From: Granulicella sp. L56 | Lineage (GTDB): Bacteria > Acidobacteriota > Terriglobia > Terriglobales > Acidobacteriaceae | Reading direction: 5' to 3' | NCBI RefSeq assembly: GCF_009765835.1 | Contig: NZ_LMUS01000006.1 | Coordinates: 888,438-952,437 of the forward strand | Length of the DNA stretch: 64,000 nucleotides | Part shown: positions 1 through 10,092 of the stretch, piece after piece | Layout of the letters: each line of letters begins with the position of its first letter | Position numbering within the stretch: the stretch's first letter is position 1 | The notes under the pieces: model-generated | The model's input: only the letters and a program-made list of their open reading frames with translations | Databases searched by the model: none | What the model was told of the DNA's origin: nothing | Made by a program: the position numbers and the translations under genes

Positions 1-2
1 CT

Positions 3-212
3 GGATTTGCTCTGTGGCTTGTAACTTGGGCAGAACTTGGAACACCAATGACTTCAAAAATATTCTTCTTCTCACTTATGCCAGTCCAATTGCTATTCGC
101 TTGCATTCTGATGATTGTTGCTGGTCGCAAGGGAGCCAAATGGTTCTACGTTCTTTCAGTGTTACCGCTTCTATGGGGTGGTGCGGTGGCATTAAGTATT
201 TTCGCAGAGTGA
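3..212 (+). CDS. small membrane protein, 3' part only
   Basis: An open frame enters from the left edge and stops at 210-212, giving 69 visible residues. The translation is strongly hydrophobic, with two likely membrane segments (around FFFSLMPVQLLFACILMIVA and WFYVLSVLPLLWGGAVAL) separated by a short basic loop (GRKGAK). An internal ATG at 48 could start a 54-residue protein, but the frame stays open upstream, so the true start is probably outside the window. The base composition is lower in G+C than in the genes that follow. I do not recognise a family. Confidence 0.5.
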   Translation, partial: GFALWLVTWAELGTPMTSKIFFFSLMPVQLLFACILMIVAGRKGAKWFYVLSVLPLLWGGAVALSIFAE

Positions 213-257
213 TATCGATGAAGATAGGCATTTCACCACAAGAGAACTTTCCATCCT

Positions 258-348
258 GCCGGGTGCGGGTGCCCCATATCTCGATTTTGAGATGTGGGCA
301 TTCGCGCCACGCGCGAACCGCCTTCCCTAACCCAGCCCCACACACCGC
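258..348. repeat. intergenic hairpin repeat, copy A
   Basis: About 90 bp that recur almost unchanged at 1965-2051. The core is an imperfect palindrome: 273-282 (CCCATATCTC) pairs with 289-298 (GAGATGTGGG), with one T-G wobble and a GATTTT loop. Short C/G-rich runs flank it. The two copies lie in the same orientation on either side of the amine oxidase gene. It has the size and structure of a REP-like element; a role in transcription termination is possible but unproven. Confidence 0.85.
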
Positions 349-405
349 TCGGAGCCCCTGCAAAGAGTGGGAGAGTAAAACTCCCCCCAGCAGCATCCAA
401 TCCAA

Positions 406-1935
406 ATGCAATCCGACATCCTCATCCTCGGAGCCGGCATGTCCGGCCTCACCGCCGCCCGCACCCTCGCCGAAGCAGGCCGCTCCGTCACCATCCTCGA
501 AGCCAGCAGCCGCGTAGGCGGACGCATCCACACCGTCCGCGAAGGCAGCGAGATCATCGAGCTAGGCGCCGAGTTTCTCCACGGCAAGCCGCCCGAACTC
601 TGGTCCCTCATCGAAGAGGCCAACCTCGAAACCTATGAACTCGACGGCGCGATGCTCACCTACGCAGACGGCCGCCTCCAGTCCCGCAACGAAGAAGAGG
701 AATCCACCCCCATCCTTGAAAAAATCGAAGCCAAGTTGGAGTCCTTAGCCGAACCAGACCAAACCTTCGCCGAATACCTAGCCCAACACCCCATCCCTGA
801 AGCTCAGCGCCAGGCCGTCATCGGCTACGTCGAAGGCTTCAACGCCGCCGACCACCGCATCATCAGCACCCACGCCCTCGGCCTCCAGCAAGCCGCCGAA
901 GAAGCCGTCGAAGGCGACCGCCTCTTCCGCATCAAGAACGGCTACGACCGCCTCCCCCAATTCCTCGCGCAAAAGTTCACCGAAGCAGGCGGCACCCTCA
1001 TCCTTAACACTCTTGCCGAGCGCATCGACTGGACGCCCCACCACGTCCGCATCACAGCTCAGCGCGACGGCCAGCCCATCACCTTCGAGGCCGCCCAAGC
1101 CGTCATCACCCTGCCCCTCGGCGTCCTCCAGCAAAACTCCGTCACCTTCAGCCCCACTCCCGACGCCCTCCACCAAGCCAACCGTCTCCGCATGGGCAAC
1201 GCCCGCCGCTTCACCCTCGTCTTCCGCGAGCCCTTCTGGAAGCACCTCCAACCCGCAGACCTCCGCAATAAAAGTCACAAGAAAGGTCACGGTAGAAGTA
1301 GCGATGAAAGTTACGGAAGTAGCGAGGATAGGTACGGAAGTAGCGAGGATAGGTACGGAAGTAGCGAGAATAGGTACGGAAGTAGCGAGGATAGAAGCAG
1401 CGATCAAACTGTCATCCTGAGCGAAGGCGGCGCTTCTGCTGCCGCAGTCGAAGGACCTGCGGTTCTTCCGCACCGGCAATCATCTTCAGAAAACAGCCCC
1501 CTCGCCAACCTCAGCTTCCTGCTCTCCTTCGCCTCCATGCCCCCGGTCTGGTGGACATCCCACCCCACCCCCAGCAACACCCTCACCGGCTGGATCGGCG
1601 GCCCACGCTCCACCGCCCTCGCCAACCTCACTCCCGACCAGCTAGCCGAAGCCGCCTGCAAAACCCTCGCTGAAATCTTCTCCCTCAACCCCGCCGACAT
1701 CCGCGACCAGCTCCTCTCCTGCCACACCCACGACTGGCAGCACGACGCCCTCACCCGCGGAGCCTACAGCTACGTCGCCGCCGGAGCCCTCGACGCCTGC
1801 GCGAAGATGACCCTCCCCGCAGCCGAAACTCTCTACTTCGCCGGAGAGCACACCGACACCACCGGCCACTGGGGAACCGTCCACGCCGCCATCCGCTCCG
1901 GCCTTCGAGCCGCCAGCCAAATCCTCCACCCATAG
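406..1935 (+). CDS. FAD-dependent amine oxidase family protein with repeat insertion
   Basis: A 509-residue flavin amine oxidase (monoamine/polyamine oxidase type). The N terminus has the Rossmann dinucleotide motif GAGMSG (residues 9-14), followed by VTILEAS and RVGGRIHT, the usual FAD contacts. The C terminus has the second FAD motif [20 protein letters not shown] near residues 477-496. The substrate cannot be read from the sequence. Residues about 289-367 are an unusual hydrophilic insertion: four copies of a YGSSEDR heptad followed by a translated copy of an intergenic repeat. It separates two normal parts of the substrate domain and keeps the frame open. The gene stands alone, flanked by two copies of a hairpin repeat. 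The enzyme may be active with a long surface loop or may be impaired. Confidence 0.85.
   Translation: MQSDILILGAGMSGLTAARTLAEAGRSVTILEASSRVGGRIHTVREGSEIIELGAEFLHGKPPELWSLIEEANLETYELDGAMLTYADGRLQSRNEEEESTPILEKIEAKLESLAEPDQTFAEYLAQHPIPEAQRQAVIGYVEGFNAADHRIISTHALGLQQAAEEAVEGDRLFRIKNGYDRLPQFLAQKFTEAGGTLILNTLAERIDWTPHHVRITAQRDGQPITFEAAQAVITLPLGVLQQNSVTFSPTPDALHQANRLRMGNARRFTLVFREPFWKHLQPADLRNKSHKKGHGRSSDESYGSSEDRYGSSEDRYGSSENRYGSSEDRSSDQTVILSEGGASAAAVEGPAVLPHRQSSSENSPLANLSFLLSFASMPPVWWTSHPTPSNTLTGWIGGPRSTALANLTPDQLAEAACKTLAEIFSLNPADIRDQLLSCHTHDWQHDALTRGAYSYVAAGALDACAKMTLPAAETLYFAGEHTDTTGHWGTVHAAIRSGLRAASQILHP
1312..1394 (+). repeat. four tandem 21-bp repeats inside the amine oxidase gene
   Basis: The unit tacggaagtagcgaggata plus two G's is repeated four times with a 21-bp period (starts at 1312, 1333, 1354 and 1375) and very few changes. 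Because 21 is a multiple of three, the array translates as YGSSEDR heptads without breaking the reading frame. A degenerate partial unit lies just upstream (about 1290-1311). Confidence 0.9.
1410..1475 (+). repeat. tgtcatcctgagcgaa-type repeat inside a coding region
   Basis: The stretch starts tgtcatcctgagcgaagg and ends in gcagtcgaaggacctgcgg. It resembles the short repeats at 55491-55523 and 62399-62440, which lie between genes, but here it sits inside the amine oxidase gene directly after the 21-bp tandem array and is translated. Assigning it to the same family rests on the shared tgtcat...cc/gaagga...tgc pattern seen by eye. Confidence 0.6.
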
Positions 1936-1964
1936 CGCAAGTAAATATGTCGATACTGTCTGGA

Positions 1965-2051
1965 GCCGGGTGCGGGTGCCCCATATCTCGATTTTGAGAT
2001 GTGGGCCTTCGCGCCGCGCGCGAACCGCATTCCCTCACCAGCCCACACCGC
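1965..2051. repeat. intergenic hairpin repeat, copy B
   Basis: Second copy of the repeat at 258-348, in direct orientation. The first ~60 bp are nearly identical, and similarity continues to a shared acaccgc end. The hairpin arms are 1980-1989 and 1996-2005 around a GATTTT loop. It lies 30 bp after the stop codon of the amine oxidase gene. Confidence 0.85.
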
Positions 2052-2109
2052 CCGCCAAATCCTTCACCCCTGGCCTCAGGTATGCTCTCCTTGCACCGCA
2101 ACCCGTAAA

Positions 2110-2343
2110 ATGACCGCCCTCATCCTCCTGCTCATCGCCGCCGCCTATATCCTTCTGGGAACCTTCCACCTCGCTGCACCCGGCAAAGTCCTCCCCATCT
2201 ACCGCTTCCTGCTCGGCCGTCGTCTATTCGCAAAAAACGCCAGCCGCTTCGAACAGGTCACACGCACCAACTGGAAGCTCATGGGCGCGGCCTACATCCT
2301 CTTCGGCATGCTCCTGGTCTGGTCCCTGCGTTCCAGCTTCTGA
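2110..2343 (+). CDS. small two-helix membrane protein
   Basis: A 77-residue protein starting at ATG 2110. There are two predicted membrane helices, residues 1-22 (ALILLLIAAAYILLGTFHLA) and about 56-73 (LMGAAYILFGMLLVWSL), joined by a basic loop rich in Arg and Lys. I do not recognise a named family. An upstream in-frame start at 1999 would add the translated hairpin repeat and is unlikely. It is transcribed in the same direction as the amine oxidase gene but separated from it by the repeat. Confidence 0.6.
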   Translation: MTALILLLIAAAYILLGTFHLAAPGKVLPIYRFLLGRRLFAKNASRFEQVTRTNWKLMGAAYILFGMLLVWSLRSSF

Positions 2344-2510
2344 ACTTCGACACCGGCAAAACCTGTCAAGCCCCAAAACCCCTCAAAGTCTTCGAAACAA
2401 ACGAGATATAGTTTGCAGATTAGTTTCACTCCAACCGCTATACTTGTAATAGCAGGGAAAGTCTGCGCTCTGCGTACGGTTTCTTGTTTAGAATGAACAC
2501 TTTAAACGTA

Positions 2511-2592
2511 AACCTTTTAGATAGAAGACTTTACAAAATAAACCCTTTCGATGCAAGACTTTGGGTACTTTACCCCGGGGGGAGGGGTACCC
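2511..2592. repeat. direct repeats and GC-rich hairpin before the agmatine deiminase gene
   Basis: Two 22-bp direct repeats (2511-2532 and 2541-2562, 18 of 22 positions equal, ending gaagacttt/caagacttt) occur with a 30-bp period. A GC-rich palindromic block follows at once, with gggtac at 2563-2568 pairing with gtaccc at 2587-2592 around accccgggggg. The rest of 2344-2510 holds no gene that I can see. The block may be a repeat element or the leader of the next gene. Confidence 0.5.
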
Positions 2593-2640
2593 TGCCAAAG
2601 TAGAACAAACGATACCGCAGCGAAGAACAGGGACACCGCG

Positions 2641-3732
2641 ATGACGACACCAAGCGACCAGAACTACCGCATGCCCGCCGAGTGGGCTCCCCACGCCGCC
2701 ACCTGGATCGCCTGGCCCCATAACGCCGAAGACTGGCCGGGAAAATTTCAGCCCATTCCCTGGGTCTACGCCGAGATCGCTCGCCATCTCTCCTGCTGCG
2801 AAGACGTCCACATCCTCGTCAACGACCTCCCCGCCGAGCGCCGAGCCACCGGCCTGTGCCAGCGTGCCGGAGCCAACATGGCGCGGCTGCACTTTCACCA
2901 CTGGCCAACGGACCGTGTCTGGCTCCGCGACTCCGGACCGATTTTTGTTAAGAATCCCAAAGGCGAACTAGCCATCACCAACTGGAAGTTCAACGCCTGG
3001 GCAAAGTACGACAACTGGCATCGCGACGACCAAATCCCGCAGCACGTAGCCAAACACTACGACATGCCCCAGTTCAAACCCGAGATCACCGCGACCTTGG
3101 TAGATTCCAAAGCCAAGCCGCATCGCCTTGTCCTCGAAGGCGGCAGCATCGACACCAACGGCGCAGGAATCCTCCTCACCACGGAAGAATGCCTCCTCTC
3201 CGAAGTCCAGCAGCGCAATCCCGGCCTCGGCGACGAAGAGTCCACCCGCAAGCATCTTGAGCAGGCCTTCCACGACTACCTCGGCATCGAAAAGACCCTC
3301 TGGTTGCACCGCGGCTGCGCCGGAGACGACACGCACGGCCACGTCGACGACATCACCCGCTTCGTCGGCGAAAACAAGATCCTCACCGCCGTCGAGCCCA
3401 ACACCCACGACGAAAATCACCTTCCCCTGGCCGAGAATCTCGACCGCCTCCGCAGCGCCCGCAACCTGAGCGGCAAGCCCTTCGAGATCGTCGAGCTCCC
3501 CATGCCTTCGCCGGTAGTCTTCGAAGGCCAGCGATTGCCCGCCAGCTACGCCAACTTCTACATTGCCAACAATCTGGTGCTGGTCCCTACCTTCAACGAC
3601 GCCAACGATCGCCACGCGCTCAACACCATCGCCTCCTGCTTCCCCGACCGCAACATCGTAGGCATCCACGCCGTCGATCTCGTCTGGGGCCTCGGCACAC
3701 TGCACTGCCTCAGCCAACAGGAGCCTGCTTGA
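2641..3732 (+). CDS. aguA: agmatine deiminase
   Basis: A 363-residue member of the agmatine deiminase/PPAD family, which converts agmatine to N-carbamoylputrescine and ammonia in the arginine-decarboxylase route to putrescine. Visible motifs are TWIAWPHN near the start, VWLRDSGPIF, LEGGSIDTNG, a GDDTHGHVDD block with the catalytic His, and the catalytic Cys at about residue 356 in LHCLSQQEP close to the C terminus. The ATG at 2641 was chosen because family homology begins at RMPAEWAPH shortly after it; the frame extends upstream to 2551 through a repeat block. No N-carbamoylputrescine amidase is adjacent, so the second step must be encoded elsewhere. Confidence 0.93.
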   Translation: MTTPSDQNYRMPAEWAPHAATWIAWPHNAEDWPGKFQPIPWVYAEIARHLSCCEDVHILVNDLPAERRATGLCQRAGANMARLHFHHWPTDRVWLRDSGPIFVKNPKGELAITNWKFNAWAKYDNWHRDDQIPQHVAKHYDMPQFKPEITATLVDSKAKPHRLVLEGGSIDTNGAGILLTTEECLLSEVQQRNPGLGDEESTRKHLEQAFHDYLGIEKTLWLHRGCAGDDTHGHVDDITRFVGENKILTAVEPNTHDENHLPLAENLDRLRSARNLSGKPFEIVELPMPSPVVFEGQRLPASYANFYIANNLVLVPTFNDANDRHALNTIASCFPDRNIVGIHAVDLVWGLGTLHCLSQQEPA

Positions 3733-3777
3733 ATCAAGAAACCAGCTAGAACATGGCATAATTTCGTAGGGGAACTA

Positions 3778-4040
3778 ATGATGCTTCAGATCAGAGATGC
3801 TGTACAAAAATCGCAGCAATATTTGGTGGATCTCTTTCCAGATGCATCGAACTCCGAATTGCAGTTGGAGAGTGCAGAACTCTCGGATGACTCAAGATTT
3901 TGGTACATCACCTTTTCTTTTGATAAATCAACTCCAACTTCTCTTCTCAAAGGCTTGAGGGAGTACAAAACCATCAAAGTCCGTGCTCAGGATGGTGAGC
4001 TTTTCGGCGCTCGAAATGGGCTTTCTTCTCAAGGCCTCAT

Positions 4041-4044
<4 letters not shown>
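3778..4044 (+). CDS. small protein partnered with a PIN-domain protein
   Basis: An 88-residue acidic protein of unknown function. The pattern (an N-terminal helix DAVQKSQQYLVDLF, then strands SAELSDDSRFWYITFSF and YKTIKVRAQDGELFGARNG) resembles a PepSY-like fold, but this is only an impression. The stop codon overlaps the GTG start of the PIN-domain gene (GTGA at 4041-4044), so the two are translationally coupled. The pair is clearly richer in A+T than its neighbours. The arrangement is like a toxin-antitoxin operon, but the protein has no recognisable DNA-binding antitoxin domain. Confidence 0.6.
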
Positions 4045-5412
<1,368 letters not shown>

Positions 5413-5440
5413 ACATTCAGAAGGATCGAGGAAAGAAATC

Positions 5441-6211
5441 ATGTCAGGTCGTCTCGCAGGAAAAGTCGCTGTCATCAGTGGATCAGGTTCAGGAATTGGG
5501 CAGGCCATCGCCATTCGTTTCGCCAGCGAAGGAGCAAGCGTCGTCATCAACGACATCAAGCCCGAGGGCGCGAATGAGACCAAGGCCAAAGCCGAGGCTG
5601 CGGGCGGAAAGGCCATCACCGTTCTGGGCGACGTCACCAAGACCGCCGACACGCACAACCTGATCGAAGAGGCCTATAAGCAGCTCGGCCGCTGCGACAT
5701 CCTCGTCAACAACGCCGGTATCGAGATCGGCGCCGACTTCTGGGACGTTACCGAGAAAGACTACGACGCCGTACTCAACGTCAATCTGCGCGGCGCCTTC
5801 TTCCTCACCCAGGCCTTCGTTCGCCGCCTACGCGACGCCAAGCAGCCCGGTCGCGTTATCAACCTCAGCTCCGTCCACGAAGACATGGTCTTCCCGCACT
5901 TCGCCAGCTATTGCGCGGCTAAGGGCGGCATGCGCATGTTGATGCGCAATCTCGCCGTCGAGCTTGGACCGCTGGGCATCACGGTCAACAATATTGCTCC
6001 CGGCGCAGTCATTACGCCGATGAACGCCAGCCTGCTCAACAATAAGCCCCAGCTTGACGCGCTTCTGGCAAATATCCCCCTGGGACGGCTGGGTACGGTG
6101 GACGATGTATCCGGAGTAGCTCTCTTCCTCGCCTCTGAGGACGGAGCCTACGTCACCGGTTCCACCTACTTCACCGACGGCGGCTTGATCCGCAACTATC
6201 ACGAACAGTAA
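5441..6211 (+). CDS. short-chain dehydrogenase/reductase (glucose 1-dehydrogenase-like)
   Basis: A classical 256-residue SDR. The NAD(P)-binding glycine motif is SGSGSGIG (residues 13-20), followed by NNAG in LVNNAGIEIG, the active-site Ser in INLSSVHED, and the YxxxK pair in ASYCAAKGG. The C-terminal ASEDGAYVTGSTYFTDGG is typical of glucose 1-dehydrogenase and 3-oxoacyl-ACP-reductase-like SDRs. The start at 5441 follows a good ribosome-binding site (gaggaaag). The substrate cannot be told from the sequence. It is downstream of tadA and may be co-transcribed. Confidence 0.85.
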   Translation: MSGRLAGKVAVISGSGSGIGQAIAIRFASEGASVVINDIKPEGANETKAKAEAAGGKAITVLGDVTKTADTHNLIEEAYKQLGRCDILVNNAGIEIGADFWDVTEKDYDAVLNVNLRGAFFLTQAFVRRLRDAKQPGRVINLSSVHEDMVFPHFASYCAAKGGMRMLMRNLAVELGPLGITVNNIAPGAVITPMNASLLNNKPQLDALLANIPLGRLGTVDDVSGVALFLASEDGAYVTGSTYFTDGGLIRNYHEQ

Positions 6212-6267
6212 GCAGCACAATAAGCGTCAAAAGGCCTCGCGCAGCGCGGAAAAGGTAAAATAGAGCC

Positions 6268-6525
6268 ATGGAACTGACCGTTTACTCGGCCTCATGGTGC
6301 CGCGACTGCCGCGAGGCCAAGCGCTTTCTCGCGAAGCACAACATCCCCTTCACCGAGATCGACATCGAAGCGACCCCCGGCGCAGCCGACGAGGTCCTCG
6401 AAAATGTCGGCAAGCGCGCCATCCCGCAGTTCGTCCTCGACGGCAAATGGATACAGCCCTATCGCCCCGGTCGTGGCTTCCTCCACGACGAAATGGCAAC
6501 ACTGTTCGGCGTCAGCAACTCGTAA
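6268..6525 (+). CDS. glutaredoxin family protein
   Basis: An 85-residue thioredoxin-fold protein. The redox motif is CRDC (residues 11-14, in SASWCRDCREAKRFL), and the cis-proline loop is RAIPQFVLDG, as in glutaredoxins that reduce disulfides with glutathione or another thiol. The length is normal for the family. It lies 33 bp before purB in the same direction. Confidence 0.85.
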   Translation: MELTVYSASWCRDCREAKRFLAKHNIPFTEIDIEATPGAADEVLENVGKRAIPQFVLDGKWIQPYRPGRGFLHDEMATLFGVSNS

Positions 6526-6557
6526 TCACCTCCAAAAAGTTCAAATAAGGAAATGCT

Positions 6558-7859
6558 ATGATCGCCCGCTACACACGCCCCGCGATGGGCAAAATTTGGT
6601 CTGACGAAAACAAGTATCGTTGCTGGCTCACCGTTGAAGCCGCCGCCTCGCAGGCGCTCGCCAAGTTCGGCCTCGTGCCGCAGGAAGCCGCAGACACCAT
6701 TCGCGACAAGGGCAACTTCACCGTGGCCCGCATTGACGAGATCGAGGCCGAGGTTCGCCACGACGTCATCGCTTTCACCACCACCGTCGCCGAGCACATC
6801 AACAACCCCGAGCACTCCCGCTGGCTGCACTACGGCCTCACGTCCACCGACGTCGTCGACACCGCGCAGGCCCTCCAGCTCAAGGAAGCCTCGGCCATCA
6901 TTCACACCGGCATCATCGCGCTGGCGGACGTCCTCAAGCGCCGCGCGGTCGAGTTCAAGCACACGCCCATCATCGGCCGTACCCACGGCGTTCATGCTGA
7001 ACCCTCGACCTTCGGGCTGAAGCTGCTTCTCTGGTACGCCGAAGTCCAGCGCAACCTCGTTCGCTTCGACACCGCTGCCGAAGACCTCCGCGTAGGCAAG
7101 CTCTCGGGCGCTGTCGGCACCTTCGGCCATCTCAAGCCCGAGCACGAAGAGGCCATCTGCGCCGGACTGGGTCTGAAGCCAGTCGCGATCGCGACACAGG
7201 TCATCCAGCGCGATCTTCACGCCGCCTACGTCGCCACCCTCGCCGTGCTAGCCAGCACCCTCGACAAGATCGCTACCGAAGTTCGCCACCTGCAACGCAC
7301 CGAGGTCCGCGAAGCCGAGGAGTTCTTCTCCGAGAAGCAGAAGGGCTCAAGCGCGATGCCGCACAAGCGCAACCCCATCGTCTCCGAGCAGATCTCGGGG
7401 CTTGCCCGCGTCGTCCGGTCGAACGCGCAAACTGCATTTGAGAACGTGGCCCTCTGGCACGAGCGCGATATCTCGCACTCCTCCGCCGAGCGCGTCATCC
7501 TGCCCGACTCCACCATCCTCATCGACTATCTGCTGGCCAAGACCACGAATCTGATCGACAAGCTGCTCGTCTACCCGGCTCGCATGTTGAAGAACCTTGA
7601 GTCCACTGGCGGTCTCATCTTCTCCGGCCAGCTTCTGCTCGACCTCACCGAGTCCGGCATGAGCCGCGAAGACGCCTACCGTCTCGTACAGGTTCACGCC
7701 ATGAACTCGTGGAAGAACGACCTTGTCTTCCGCGACGAAGTGGCCAAGGTTCCAGAGATTACCGCGCGGCTCTCTCCCGAGAAGCTGGCCCGAGCGTTCG
7801 ACTACAACCGCCAGCTTGCGAATGTGGATGCTATCTTCGCTCGCGTCTTAGGCGCTTAA
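6558..7859 (+). CDS. purB: adenylosuccinate lyase
   Basis: A 433-residue member of the fumarase/aspartase superfamily, acting twice in purine synthesis (SAICAR to AICAR, adenylosuccinate to AMP). The N terminus MIARYTRPAMGKIWSDENKY is typical of the bacterial PurB clade. The superfamily signature GSSAMPHKRNP is present with the mobile catalytic Ser, and the catalytic His lies in RTHGVHAEP. Length is normal and no domain is missing. Confidence 0.97.
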   Translation: MIARYTRPAMGKIWSDENKYRCWLTVEAAASQALAKFGLVPQEAADTIRDKGNFTVARIDEIEAEVRHDVIAFTTTVAEHINNPEHSRWLHYGLTSTDVVDTAQALQLKEASAIIHTGIIALADVLKRRAVEFKHTPIIGRTHGVHAEPSTFGLKLLLWYAEVQRNLVRFDTAAEDLRVGKLSGAVGTFGHLKPEHEEAICAGLGLKPVAIATQVIQRDLHAAYVATLAVLASTLDKIATEVRHLQRTEVREAEEFFSEKQKGSSAMPHKRNPIVSEQISGLARVVRSNAQTAFENVALWHERDISHSSAERVILPDSTILIDYLLAKTTNLIDKLLVYPARMLKNLESTGGLIFSGQLLLDLTESGMSREDAYRLVQVHAMNSWKNDLVFRDEVAKVPEITARLSPEKLARAFDYNRQLANVDAIFARVLGA

Positions 7860-7868
7860 GTCACATCC

Positions 7869-8486
7869 ATGTTTAACCCCGGCGAATTCGTGCAGCGTCA
7901 ACAGCTCGTGCAGATTGTTGACGCCGCACTCGCCAATTCCGTACACCGCAGTGGTCATCATCTAGTCTGTAAGCCCGGATGCTCACAATGCTGCATTGGC
8001 GTCTTCCCCATCGCTCACGAAGACGCAGCTCGTCTCCGTGAAGGCCTCGAGATTCTCACCCAGACCGATCCTAAGCGCGCCGCAAGGATTCGCGCTCGCG
8101 TGGCAGACTCGCTCACTCGTCTTGACCCCTGGTTTCCCGGCGACTTGCATAGTGGCATCCTCAACGAAGACTACGAGGCTGCCATTCTTTTCGAGGAGTT
8201 TGCCAACGACGAGCCGTGTCCTGTGCTGGATCTCGACCACGGCACCTGCGACCTCTACGAGCATCGCCCCATTCTTTGCCGAACCTTCGGGCCGCCGATG
8301 CGTACGGCCGAGGACAACCTCGCCACCTGCGAGCTTTGCTTCATCCATGCCAGCACCGAAGAGATCGCCGCCTGCGAGCTTGACCCCACCATCCCCGCGC
8401 AGGAAGAGGCCAGCAACGAGGCCTTCAACGCCGCGCACGGCCTCCACGGCCAAACCCTTATCGCCTACGCTCTCCGCGACGTATAG
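7869..8486 (+). CDS. YkgJ-type cysteine-cluster protein
   Basis: A 205-residue protein with the cysteine pattern of the YkgJ/Fe-S (zinc) cluster family: CKPGCSQCC near residues 36-44, then CPVLD, TCDLYEHRPILCRTFGPP and CELCF. The family is thought to bind a metal or Fe-S cluster; no firm reaction is known. It starts 9 bp after the purB stop and ends 15 bp before the UbiX-like gene, so it is probably in the same operon. Confidence 0.75.
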   Translation: MFNPGEFVQRQQLVQIVDAALANSVHRSGHHLVCKPGCSQCCIGVFPIAHEDAARLREGLEILTQTDPKRAARIRARVADSLTRLDPWFPGDLHSGILNEDYEAAILFEEFANDEPCPVLDLDHGTCDLYEHRPILCRTFGPPMRTAEDNLATCELCFIHASTEEIAACELDPTIPAQEEASNEAFNAAHGLHGQTLIAYALRDV

Positions 8487-8501
8487 GCGATAATCAAGAC
8501 A

Positions 8502-9101
8502 GTGCTCGAAGCCCGCAACATCACGCTAGCCGTCACCGGAGCCAGCGGCTCCATCTATGCCGCGGAGATTCTCCGCGCTCTCGCCGCCGATGCTCGCGTG
8601 GCAAAGGTCAATTTTGTCGTCTCCGACAGTGCCCTTCGCGTTTTCGCCGAAGAGTTACAGCTCAGCGGACGCAACGGGCTCGCCGAAAAACTTCTCGGTG
8701 CGCCTAACCCCAAGGTCCAGCAACATCCTGAGAGCGATATCGGCGCCAACATTGCCAGCGGAAGCTACCCCACCGGCGCTATGGTTATCCTTCCCTGCTC
8801 GATGGGGACGCTTGCCGCCATCGCCAACGGCCTGGCCTCGAATCTCATTCAGCGTGCCGCCGATGTCTGCCTCAAGGAGCGCCGTCCGCTATTGCTATGC
8901 GTCCGGGAGACTCCCCTCAACCGCATCCATTTGCGCAACATGCAACTTGCATCGGATGCCGGAGCGGTGATCTTTCCCGTCATCCCTACGCTCTATAACC
9001 ACCCGCAAAACACTACTGAGATGGCCCGCCAGTTCGTCAACCGGGTCCTCGCCCATATCGACCTGCCGCAGCCCGGCGCATATCAGTGGCAGCCAGACTG
9101 A
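8502..9101 (+). CDS. ubiX: UbiX family flavin prenyltransferase
   Basis: A 199-residue flavoprotein beginning at GTG 8502. The N-terminal FMN-binding motif VTGASGSIYAAEILRAL, the internal PCSMGTLAAIANGLASNLIQRAADVCLKE-type core (typical PCSM/NLI..AA..LKE pattern) and CVRETPLNRIHLRNM match UbiX, which makes the prenylated FMN cofactor of UbiD-type decarboxylases. No ubiD gene is in the window, so the client enzyme is elsewhere. Confidence 0.9.
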   Translation: MLEARNITLAVTGASGSIYAAEILRALAADARVAKVNFVVSDSALRVFAEELQLSGRNGLAEKLLGAPNPKVQQHPESDIGANIASGSYPTGAMVILPCSMGTLAAIANGLASNLIQRAADVCLKERRPLLLCVRETPLNRIHLRNMQLASDAGAVIFPVIPTLYNHPQNTTEMARQFVNRVLAHIDLPQPGAYQWQPD

Positions 9102-9108
9102 CGTTGCG

Positions 9109-10068
9109 CTAGTGTTCCGCCGGAAAGGTCTTCTCTCCGCCCTGCACTGGCGGTTCAGCTTTCAGAAAATCCACCGTGCTCCGCACCACCGACTTTGCGC
9201 AGGTCGCCGGGGTCAGATGCCCACAGCCCTCCATTACGTTCAAAACCGAGTGGGGAATATCCTGATGGATCGTCTGACCGACGGACAACGGAATCAGCTC
9301 GTCCTGCGCTCCCCAGACAACCAGCGTGGGGGGCTGCATATTGTTCAGACGAAAGTCGAGCAGATCATGACCATTGGTCATCGACACCATGCTGCGCCGG
9401 ATGACCCATGCATTTCGTTGCAGCTTGCGCATGGCAGCCCTTGCAACAAAATCTGGCATCGGCTTGGGATATGGTGTCAAGATCGCCATCAACTGGCGCA
9501 CTCCTGCAACGTCGTCCGGCGTAAATAACTCCGGCCCGAAGGTCGCGGGAAAATAAACTCCTGCGCTGTCGTAGACCACCAGGCGGTTGACTACCTGTGG
9601 ATGGTCCAGCGCCAGTTTCATCGCAATCCAGCCACCCATCGACCAGCCACCAACATCTGCGCGCGTCAGATGGACGGCCTGCATAAACTGCACGACCGCC
9701 GCCTCTTCCATAGAGATGGAGTAGCTTGCGTCAGGACGGTCCGAACGACCGTAACCGGGAAGATCAGGCGCATAGACATGAAAGCCTCGAGCCGCGAGCG
9801 CTGGAATTATGGGCGCCCAATCGTCACCACGCGCACCCAGGCCATGAATCAGTAACAGTGGAATCCCCTCAGCCCCACCGGAAGGAGATGCCTCCAGGTA
9901 ATGCATCTTATAGCTGCCAACCTGAATATATTTGCTGTGTACGCCTTCACGCCACAGATCAAAACGAAGCGTCTGGTCTGCCAGTTGAAGCGGAAAGCAG
10001 TAGACGATCCCTGCCGCGGCGGCACTTACCAATAGCAAAAGAACGACAACTCGAAGTCCACGCCTCAT
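9109..10068 (-). CDS. alpha/beta hydrolase with N-terminal membrane anchor
   Basis: A 319-residue alpha/beta-hydrolase. The N terminus (residues 6-24, VVVLLLLVSAAAAGIVYCF) is a signal peptide or single membrane anchor. The oxyanion segment is LLLIHGLGARGDDW, the nucleophile elbow is GGWSMGGWIA (Ser), the acid is likely in WGAQDELIPL, and the His in GCGHLTPAT. The substrate is unknown; lipase, esterase or C-C hydrolase activity are all possible. It is convergent with ubiX, only 7 bp apart, and about 25 bp downstream of the nitroreductase gene on the same strand. Confidence 0.85.
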   Translation of the reverse strand: MRRGLRVVVLLLLVSAAAAGIVYCFPLQLADQTLRFDLWREGVHSKYIQVGSYKMHYLEASPSGGAEGIPLLLIHGLGARGDDWAPIIPALAARGFHVYAPDLPGYGRSDRPDASYSISMEEAAVVQFMQAVHLTRADVGGWSMGGWIAMKLALDHPQVVNRLVVYDSAGVYFPATFGPELFTPDDVAGVRQLMAILTPYPKPMPDFVARAAMRKLQRNAWVIRRSMVSMTNGHDLLDFRLNNMQPPTLVVWGAQDELIPLSVGQTIHQDIPHSVLNVMEGCGHLTPATCAKSVVRSTVDFLKAEPPVQGGEKTFPAEH

Positions 10069-10092
10069 CGTACTGTCGCTCTCCCTGCCTCT

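Noticed and set aside
1312-1394. Regular 21-bp repeats, considered as a CRISPR array
   Set aside because: The units are directly adjacent with no unique spacers and lie inside a coding region; no cas genes are present.
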